Notes under the pieces: model-generated
What the model saw: the letters and a program-made list of their open reading frames with translations, nothing else
Told to the model about the DNA's origin: nothing
Databases searched by the model: none
Program-made: the position numbers and the translations under genes
Shown here: positions 1 through 4,687 of the stretch, one piece after another
Layout: every line of letters starts with the position of its first letter
Position numbering within the stretch: position 1 is the stretch's first letter
Source: an uncultured Zetaproteobacteria bacterium
GTDB taxonomy: Bacteria; Pseudomonadota; Zetaproteobacteria; Mariprofundales; Mariprofundaceae
Direction of reading: 5' to 3'
Assembly (NCBI GenBank): GCA_913056285.1
Contig: CAJXNE010000117.1
Coordinates: forward strand, 1-6,515
DNA length: 6,515 nt

Positions 1-711
1 GATCGTTTTCTGAATGATATTGCCGTTACCGATATTCCGGGCGTAGGGCGCAACCGGGCGGCGCTGCTGTATAAATTCGATATCCGCACTGCATTGCAGT
101 TCGCCAGACTCGATGATGGATTGATGCATCGTTTATTGGGTCGTCATGGTATGCAGTTGAAGTACGAATTATCGGGGCGCTCCGTACTGCCGCTGATATT
201 AAAGCCGGAATTACCGAAAAGCGTGGCGCGAACCGCTTCGATGGGGCAAGCCAGTGGTGACCGGGATATGCTGATGGCGCATTTGAGTTGGCATGTGATG
301 CGGCTGGTCTCTGAACTGGTAGCCAAGCACTTGCTGACCCGCCGTTTACACCTGTTTCTTACGCTCGCTTCATTTGAACGCTGTGGCATGGCATTGCCGC
401 TGGAGATGCCGACCAATAGTTTAAAGCGGCTGATGGATGCCGTGAAATCGGGCTTGTCCCGATTGTTCAGGGCAGGACTTCACTATCGCGGTTGCGGCGT
501 GATAGCGACTCATATCTGTCGCGAAACGACAACGACGAACGATCTGTTTGGATTAATGGTGGCCGATTCACGCCAGGCTGAACTCATGTTGACGGTGAAT
601 GCTATTAACAGGAAATACGGAAACCGGACGCTATCGCTGGCTTCTGTCAGTCGGATAAAACAGAAATCAGATCAGCCTCGTTTTCATTATCCGCTGCTAA
701 CGGCGCATTAA
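1..711 (+). CDS. umuC: Y-family DNA polymerase V catalytic subunit UmuC-like, C-terminal part (5' end outside window)
   Basis: The frame is open from base 1 to a TAA at 709-711, giving the last 236 residues of a protein whose catalytic palm and start lie upstream of the window. Visible residues 9-28 contain a helix-hairpin-helix (TDIPGVGRNRAALL) like the thumb region of UmuC. Residues about 75-175 fit the little-finger domain, starting at RTASMGQ where UmuC has SRSFGE. Residues about 185-236 (ELMLTVNAINRKYGNRTL, then PRFHYPLL) match the C-terminal DUF4113 tail, where UmuC has LNAKEGRGTL and SPRYTTRYDDL. The known role of the family is error-prone synthesis past DNA lesions with UmuD', in the SOS response; umuD would be expected just upstream. 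The usual beta-clamp motif (QLNLF in E. coli UmuC) appears here as TNDLF at about 180-184, without the glutamine. The 3' end is overlapped by a convergent gene. Family assignment is by recalled similarity; the active-site acidic residues cannot be checked here. Confidence 0.85.
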   Translation, partial: DRFLNDIAVTDIPGVGRNRAALLYKFDIRTALQFARLDDGLMHRLLGRHGMQLKYELSGRSVLPLILKPELPKSVARTASMGQASGDRDMLMAHLSWHVMRLVSELVAKHLLTRRLHLFLTLASFERCGMALPLEMPTNSLKRLMDAVKSGLSRLFRAGLHYRGCGVIATHICRETTTTNDLFGLMVADSRQAELMLTVNAINRKYGNRTLSLASVSRIKQKSDQPRFHYPLLTAH

Positions 712-1009
712 CGCGCATGGATTTTTTCCACCCCGTGGTATGAAACATTACCACGGCATGAAAAAAATCATGCAAACGCGTTGTTTGTTTCATGTTAGAG
801 TCATCAACGGTTGCATGTAAACATTTCGTTATTAGGTATTTATCATCCATATCCTCTAGCATATCGTTATCCGGGCAGTGGTAAATTCTATTCAGAGTCC
901 ACAGTTCATCAGCATATTCTTCGCTTTCAGTCGACTGGCAAAGCACAGGCGATATGCACAGCAAAAGGACTGTGATAACGATTTGCCATGATCGGGTGGA
1001 TTGTTTCAT
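647..1009 (-). CDS. small exported protein of unknown function
   Basis: This is a 120-residue protein that I do not recognise. The start is the ATG at 1007-1009, chosen because GGAGG (1014-1018 on the minus strand) precedes it by four bases and because a signal peptide begins right there: K2 and R6, then a hydrophobic core WQIVITVLLLCISPVLC at 8-24. Cleavage after C24 (V22 at -3, C24 at -1) would leave a mature protein of about 96 residues; neither C18 nor C24 sits in a good lipobox. The mature part is acidic at its N-terminus, has two cysteines (C45, C63) that could form a disulfide in the periplasm, and a histidine-rich stretch HDFFHAVVMFH at 80-90. Residues 76-100 are encoded inside a large inverted repeat and residues 101-120 by DNA antisense to the umuC 3' end, so the C-terminal third may be a late extension. 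The start context and signal peptide argue that it is a real gene; its function is open. Confidence 0.6.
   Translation of the reverse strand: MKQSTRSWQIVITVLLLCISPVLCQSTESEEYADELWTLNRIYHCPDNDMLEDMDDKYLITKCLHATVDDSNMKQTTRLHDFFHAVVMFHTTGWKKSMRVNAPLAADNENEADLISVLSD
710..782. repeat. long imperfect inverted repeat at the umuC stop / small-gene 3' region
   Basis: The perfect inner stem is CCGTGGTA (733-740) and TACCACGG (749-756) around an 8-base loop. Pairing then continues outward: CA at 729-730 with TG at 759-760, GATTTTTT (720-727) with AAAAAATC (762-769), CAT (716-718) with ATG (770-772), and AACGCG (710-715) with CGCGTT (777-782). That is 27 pairs, with three mismatched positions, a one-base bulge on the left and a four-base bulge on the right. 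It starts at the last bases of the umuC stop codon. The T-run lies in the 5' arm and pairs with the A-run, so there is no free U-tract after the stem on either strand. It is therefore not a classic intrinsic terminator, though it could still end or protect the convergent transcripts. It may also be a small palindromic repeat element. Confidence 0.75.
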
Positions 1010-1013
1010 GATT

Positions 1014-1018
1014 CCTCC
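1014..1018 (-). promoter_or_regulatory. Shine-Dalgarno site deciding the start of the small exported protein
   Basis: On the minus strand GGAGG stands four bases before the ATG at 1007-1009. The upstream in-frame ATG at 1052-1054 has no such site and would add 15 residues in front of the signal peptide, so the downstream start is preferred. Confidence 0.75.
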
Positions 1019-1057
1019 GTTTGTATCATTGTGAGGCTGAGGAGGCTGTATCATACA

Positions 1058-1077
1058 TATGTGGTTCAGATCACAGG
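1058..1077. promoter_or_regulatory. CRP/Vfr-like binding site (candidate)
   Basis: TGTGG (1060-1064), a six-base spacer TTCAGA, and TCACA (1071-1075) differ by one base from the CRP core TGTGA-N6-TCACA, and the spacing is exact. The centre is about 58 bases upstream of the small gene start and about 207 bases upstream of the thiolase start. If TATGAT at 1055-1050 were the -10 box for the small gene, the site would cover its -35 region, which would suggest repression. A link between a cAMP-CRP type regulator and a fatty-acid operon would be plausible, but the site is far from that start. The call rests on motif similarity alone. Confidence 0.35.
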
Positions 1078-1172
1078 AACGTGGTATCGATGGGCGTATT
1101 GATAGATATCACAGGCAGCGAACGACAAAGCCTGACTTGCAGGTGAATGTAATATAGACTACAAGTTGTATA

Positions 1173-1186
1173 GCGACGTAAGTCGC
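1173..1186. repeat. short inverted repeat GCGAC-GTAA-GTCGC
   Basis: A perfect 5-bp stem with a 4-base loop lies in the leader region of the fatty-acid operon, followed at 1188-1199 by TTGCGATACCCA. The complementary strand of this block (GTTGGGTATCGCAACGCGAC) has the look of short dispersed intergenic repeats found in many proteobacteria. That resemblance is from memory and cannot be tested with one copy. Confidence 0.35.
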
Positions 1187-1199
1187 GTTGCGATACCCA

Positions 1200-1248
1200 A
1201 CGCTTGAATAACAAAATGATAGAATCCGTCATTTTGTTATTCAAGCGT
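1200..1248. repeat. perfect 20-bp inverted repeat with 9-base loop in the thiolase leader
   Basis: The left arm is 1200-1219 (ACGCTTGAATAACAAAATGA) and the right arm 1229-1248 is its exact reverse complement; the loop TAGAATCCG is 1220-1228. The stem is AT-rich (6 G or C of 20) but unbroken. It ends 26 bases before the thiolase ATG, leaving the ribosome binding site at 1264-1269 outside the stem. On the plus strand it is followed by GCTTTTGG, a short T4 run, so it could act as a weak intrinsic terminator for upstream transcripts or as an attenuator in the operon leader. Alternatives are the operator of a dimeric regulator, although 9 bases is a long gap with very long arms, or a miniature palindromic element. 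Confidence 0.8.
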
Positions 1249-1274
1249 GCTTTTGGTGAAACGAAGGAGTTTGT

Positions 1275-2603
1275 ATGGCGAAACAGAGTAGGAAATATCC
1301 GAAAAACACCGATGTAGCCATTGTAGCAGGCATTCGCACCCCGTTGGGCAAAGCATCCGGTGTGTTTGATCAGCTGGGTGCGGTGGAACTGGGGGCGCTA
1401 ACGGTGCGCGAAGTGATGGCGCGTTCGCCCGTTGCCCGCGACGATATCGATCAGGTGATTATCGGTAATGTCATTCAGCCTTCCGATGCGGCCAATGTGG
1501 CGCGGGTGATTGCACTCACCGCAGGTATTCCACGCCGGGTTCCCGCTCATACCGTGCATCGCAATTGCGCATCAGGCATGCAGGCAGTGACCGATGCTGC
1601 CAGTTCTATTCAACTGGGCCGTGCCGATGTGGTGATCGCCGGCGGTGTCGAATCGATGACACATGCGCCGTTGTTGTTTCATGATCGTTTCCGCGCAGCG
1701 ATGGCTAAATTACCGCGCGCCAGATCGTTGCAACAAAAAATCCCCGTACTCATGGAAATCGCCAAAGCGCCGTGGAAGCCACGTATTGCGCTGCTCGAAG
1801 GATTAACCGATCCGACTGTTAACCTCGGCATGGGGCAGACTGCGGAAGTGCTGGCGCGCGAGTTTGGCATATCGCGCCGCGAGCAGGATGAATTCTCGGT
1901 GCAGAGCCATCATCGCGCCGCAGCATCATGGGATGCGGGCTGGTTCGATGATGAGGTGATGCATGTTTTTGCGCCGCCGTCTTTTGCCGCAGTGCATCGC
2001 GACGAAGGCATTCGCGCCGGGCAAAGTGTGGAGGCGCTGGCCAAACTTAAGCCCGTATTTGATAAACCGCTCGGCACGGTTACCGCCGGCAACTCCTCCC
2101 AAATTACCGATGGGGCAGCCATGCTGATTCTGGCCAGCCGCGAAAAAGCCGAGGCGGAAGGCTGGCCGATCATGGGTTATTTGCACGACTGGGCCTATGC
2201 CGGATGCGATCCCGAGCGTATGGGCCTGGGGCCGGTGTATGCGACGCAGCGATTGGTCGCATCTGCGGGCGTACCTGTTTCCGATCTGGCCCGCATGGAA
2301 ATCAATGAAGCATTCGCCGTACAGGTGCTGGCCTGCCTGAAAGCGATGAACTCCAATACTTTCGCCAAAAACAAACTGGGGCTAGATAAAGCCTTGGGGG
2401 TGCCGGATATAGATAAGCTGAACGTGCATGGCGGTGCGGTAGCTTTTGGTCATCCGGTCGGCATGACTGGGGCTCGGCTGGTGCTGACCCTGCTCAGGCA
2501 GTTGCGCGACGATACCGGCGGCGGTTTGGCGGTCGGGACGCTGTGCATTGGTGGCGGTCAGGGCGGTGCTGTACTGGTAGGGAGTGAACCATGCAAGTCG
2601 TAA
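1275..2603 (+). CDS. FadI-like acetyl-CoA acyltransferase (3-ketoacyl-CoA thiolase)
   Basis: This 442-residue thiolase cleaves 3-ketoacyl-CoA with CoA to acetyl-CoA and a shortened acyl-CoA, or runs the reverse condensation; it would form the beta subunit of a fatty-acid oxidation complex with the next gene product. The nucleophile is C98 in HRNCASGMQA; N344 lies in NEAFA, H393 in AFGHPVGMTGAR, and the acid/base cysteine C424 in GTLCIGGGQG, so the catalytic set is complete. The length and the basic insert at about 135-185 (KLPRARSLQQK and on) resemble FadI and the mitochondrial trifunctional beta subunit (FadI about 436 residues) rather than the shorter FadA (about 387). However, NEAFA and CIGGGQG are typical of FadA/PhaA-type thiolases, where FadI has HEAFA and CAAGG. 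The start is supported by AAGGAG at 1264-1269, five bases before the ATG. The gene leads the operon and overlaps the next by 13 bases. Chain-length preference cannot be read from sequence. Confidence 0.92.
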   Translation: MAKQSRKYPKNTDVAIVAGIRTPLGKASGVFDQLGAVELGALTVREVMARSPVARDDIDQVIIGNVIQPSDAANVARVIALTAGIPRRVPAHTVHRNCASGMQAVTDAASSIQLGRADVVIAGGVESMTHAPLLFHDRFRAAMAKLPRARSLQQKIPVLMEIAKAPWKPRIALLEGLTDPTVNLGMGQTAEVLAREFGISRREQDEFSVQSHHRAAASWDAGWFDDEVMHVFAPPSFAAVHRDEGIRAGQSVEALAKLKPVFDKPLGTVTAGNSSQITDGAAMLILASREKAEAEGWPIMGYLHDWAYAGCDPERMGLGPVYATQRLVASAGVPVSDLARMEINEAFAVQVLACLKAMNSNTFAKNKLGLDKALGVPDIDKLNVHGGAVAFGHPVGMTGARLVLTLLRQLRDDTGGGLAVGTLCIGGGQGGAVLVGSEPCKS

Positions 2604-4687
2604 CACTTATTCGTGAAGAAAACATCGCCCGCCTGCATTTCGAACGGACTGATAAACCGGTCAATATCCTCGATGAAGATTGTATCACCCAACTCGAAAC
2701 GCATCTGGATGCACTGGAGGCTGAACCGCCCAAAACACTGGTATTGGAGAGCGGCAATGCCGGTTGTTTTATTGCCGGTGCCGATCTGGATGCGATCGCA
2801 TCGGTTACCGATGTGGCCGAAGCAACAAAACTGGCCGAACGCGGACAATCGTTGTGCCGGCGTATCGAAATATTGCCATCGGTATCGATTGCGCTGGTTC
2901 ACGGGGCATGCATGGGCGGCGGTCTGGAAATGGCGCTGGCCTGTGATTATATCGTGGCAGTGGAAGATAAACGCACACAATTGGCATTGCCGGAAATCAA
3001 GATCGGCATCCATCCCGGCTTTGGAGGATGCGTGCGGCTGCCTAAACGGGTTGGTTGGATGCAGGCGGTGGAAATGATCCTTAGCGGTCGCGCTGTTGAT
3101 GCCAAGCGCGCCAGACGTATCGGTTTGGCTGCATTAAGCCCCAAGTCGGAGCAGACGGAGGATGCGGTCACCTACCTGGCTAAAAAAGGTAAGGTGACTG
3201 ATCGAAAATTTAACCCGTGGTGGTTGAAACTGTGGCCGGCCCGTGTGCTGTTTTTTCAGCAGGTTGAGAAAAAAACCTATGCGCGGTTAAAACATATCGA
3301 TGTTAAAATAGCCTATCCGGCTATTCCTGCTGTCATTGCCTTATTCAAAGAAATCATCCGCATGCCCGATGGACTCGCCCTGGCGCGTGAAGCCGAATCA
3401 TTGGGCCGCATGGCGGTGACGCCGACTTGCAAGAATCTGATTCGCGTTTTTCATCTGGGCGATGCGCTGAAAAAACAGGATGCGGCCAAACGCGGACGCG
3501 ATGTGGTGCGTGGGTTCCATAAAACAGCGGTCTATGGCGCTGGTGTCATGGGCGGCGGTATTGCCTGGGTGGCCTCGAAAACGATGAATGTGGATCTGCA
3601 TGAAGTCGCAGCAGAACCGCTGGCGCGCGGCATGAAAGGGATGGGTCATTTGGCTACACGTCGCGGGCGCACAGATCAAAAACGTTTAAACCGAATCAGA
3701 CCGGTGCTGGATACGAGCGGCCTGAATGGAAGCGATGTGGTGATTGAGGCGGTGCTGGAAGATATCAGCATCAAACGGAAATTGTGGATCGAGGTCGGCA
3801 AACATGTGTCGAAAGATGCGCTCTTGTTGTCCAATACATCGTCGCTATCGATTTCCGATATGCAGTATCGACGCGCCAATGCCGGACGCATTGCCGGTCT
3901 GCACTTCTTTAATCCGGCGCCAAAAATGCCGTTGGTAGAGGTCATTGCCGGTGAAAAAACGACATCGGAAACGCTGGATAAAACCTGTGCGCTGGCGGCA
4001 TCCTGGGGCAAGTTCCCCATTATTGTAGCTGATCGTCCCGGCTTCCTGATCAATCGCTGTCTGATGCCCTATATGGTCGCGGCGCTGAAATTGCTGGAGG
4101 CCGGGCAGAAGCCGGAACATGTCGATGGCGCGCTGAAACGCTTCGGCATGCCGATGGGCGCGATTGAACTGGCCGACCGGGTCGGGCTGGATATCTGCCA
4201 CCATGTGGGAGCGCATTTGTCCGAAGCATTCGAGCATCAGCAAGCCATGCCTGAATGGTTTGATCGCATGGTGGCGGATGGGCTGCTGGGCGTGAAATCA
4301 GGCAAGGGGTTTTTTGTCTATGAAAAGGGCAAGCAGGGGGACTTAAATCTCGATCTGGCTCGCTATCTGCCGGGCGTTGTCGGCAAGGAAAAAGAATTTG
4401 ATGCAGATATGAGTGCATCAAAAACCGGGGTGATGGCGGCTACGGAAATCGAAGAAGCCTGCCTGATTCCAATGCTGGTGGAGGCATTGAACTGCCTGCA
4501 TGAAGCCGTGGTCAACGATGCTGAGCAAATGGATGCCGCCTTTATCTATGGTATCGGCTTTCCACCATTCCGGGGCGGTTTGCTACGACATTTCGCCTCG
4601 TATGACACCGCATCATTAAGACAAAAAATTGAAGCACAGGGACTCGCTGCGCCGGAAAATATGGAAGTGCTGCATGCCTTTCAATAA
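2591..4687 (+). CDS. fadJ: FadJ/FadB-like bifunctional enoyl-CoA hydratase / 3-hydroxyacyl-CoA dehydrogenase (alpha subunit)
   Basis: This 698-residue protein (E. coli FadJ 714, FadB 729) hydrates trans-2-enoyl-CoA and oxidises L-3-hydroxyacyl-CoA with NAD+, passing 3-ketoacyl-CoA to the thiolase. Residues 1-190 are the crotonase domain: FIAGADLD (60-67) and GACMGGGLE (105-113) form the oxyanion hole, and E113 and E135 (LPEIKIGIHPGFGG) match the two catalytic glutamates of FadB. A linker runs to about 310. The dehydrogenase begins with the Rossmann motif YGAGVMGGGIA (315-325), has E338 at the NAD ribose position, N415-S417, and the catalytic H438 in GLHFFNPAPKMPLVE with E450. C-terminal dimerisation domains follow at about 485-580 and 620-690, including FGMPMGAIELADRVG and GIGFPPFRGG. 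Nothing essential is missing. AGGGAG at 2579-2584 precedes the ATG by six bases. The start lies 13 bases inside the thiolase gene and the stop 14 bases inside the ligase gene, so translation is probably coupled. FadJ is preferred over FadB by overall resemblance and by the FadI-like partner. Confidence 0.92.
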   Translation: MQVVTLIREENIARLHFERTDKPVNILDEDCITQLETHLDALEAEPPKTLVLESGNAGCFIAGADLDAIASVTDVAEATKLAERGQSLCRRIEILPSVSIALVHGACMGGGLEMALACDYIVAVEDKRTQLALPEIKIGIHPGFGGCVRLPKRVGWMQAVEMILSGRAVDAKRARRIGLAALSPKSEQTEDAVTYLAKKGKVTDRKFNPWWLKLWPARVLFFQQVEKKTYARLKHIDVKIAYPAIPAVIALFKEIIRMPDGLALAREAESLGRMAVTPTCKNLIRVFHLGDALKKQDAAKRGRDVVRGFHKTAVYGAGVMGGGIAWVASKTMNVDLHEVAAEPLARGMKGMGHLATRRGRTDQKRLNRIRPVLDTSGLNGSDVVIEAVLEDISIKRKLWIEVGKHVSKDALLLSNTSSLSISDMQYRRANAGRIAGLHFFNPAPKMPLVEVIAGEKTTSETLDKTCALAASWGKFPIIVADRPGFLINRCLMPYMVAALKLLEAGQKPEHVDGALKRFGMPMGAIELADRVGLDICHHVGAHLSEAFEHQQAMPEWFDRMVADGLLGVKSGKGFFVYEKGKQGDLNLDLARYLPGVVGKEKEFDADMSASKTGVMAATEIEEACLIPMLVEALNCLHEAVVNDAEQMDAAFIYGIGFPPFRGGLLRHFASYDTASLRQKIEAQGLAAPENMEVLHAFQ
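4663..4667 (+). promoter_or_regulatory. Shine-Dalgarno site deciding the ligase start
   Basis: GGAAG lies inside the end of the fadJ-like gene, six bases before the ATG at 4674. It favours this start over the TTG at 4629, which lies deeper inside fadJ and would add 15 residues without family resemblance. Confidence 0.6.

Larger units (their letters stand above)
1010..1274. other. divergent intergenic region between the small exported gene and the fatty-acid operon
   Basis: These 265 bases separate two divergent start codons and should hold both promoters. The sequence looks richer in A and T than the flanking enzyme genes. It contains a CRP-like site, a short inverted repeat and a strong 20-bp inverted repeat (listed separately). 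No convincing sigma-70 promoter pair could be assigned for the operon: TATAGA at 1153-1158 resembles a -10 box, but TTGCAG at 1137-1142 is only 10 bases upstream. For the small gene, TATGAT (minus strand, 1055-1050) is a possible -10 without a good -35. No RNA gene or other ORF with a ribosome binding site was seen. Confidence 0.6.

Noticed and set aside
144..416. Antisense ORF of 90 codons within the umuC-like gene
   Set aside because: The sense frame clearly encodes the UmuC thumb and little-finger regions; the antisense product shows no signal peptide or known motif.
733..756. Inner hairpin as an intrinsic terminator for umuC
   Set aside because: The stem is followed by an A-run rather than a T-run on the plus strand, and the same holds on the minus strand.
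1010..1054. Upstream ATG at 1052-1054 (minus) for the small exported protein
   Set aside because: No ribosome binding site in front, and it would place 15 polar residues before a normal signal peptide; GGAGG favours the ATG at 1007-1009.
1090..1146. 18-codon ORF on the plus strand in the intergenic region
   Set aside because: No ribosome binding site and no recognisable composition; expected by chance.
1137..1158. Sigma-70 promoter TTGCAG / TATAGA for the operon
   Set aside because: The spacer is 10 bases instead of about 17; no better pair could be defended by eye.
2558..3013. Antisense ORF of 151 codons opposite the thiolase/fadJ junction, and similar long antisense ORFs at 3676-4053, 3845-4243, 5098-5424 and 6049-6384
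   Set aside because: They are opposite genes with complete catalytic motifs, lack ribosome binding sites and family resemblance, and are explained by the codon bias of the sense genes.
4629..4673. Extended ligase start at TTG 4629, adding 15 residues
   Set aside because: It lies 59 bases inside the fadJ-like gene, has no clear ribosome binding site, and its basic N-terminus is unlike this family; the ATG at 4674 has GGAAG upstream and an overlap like the other junction.
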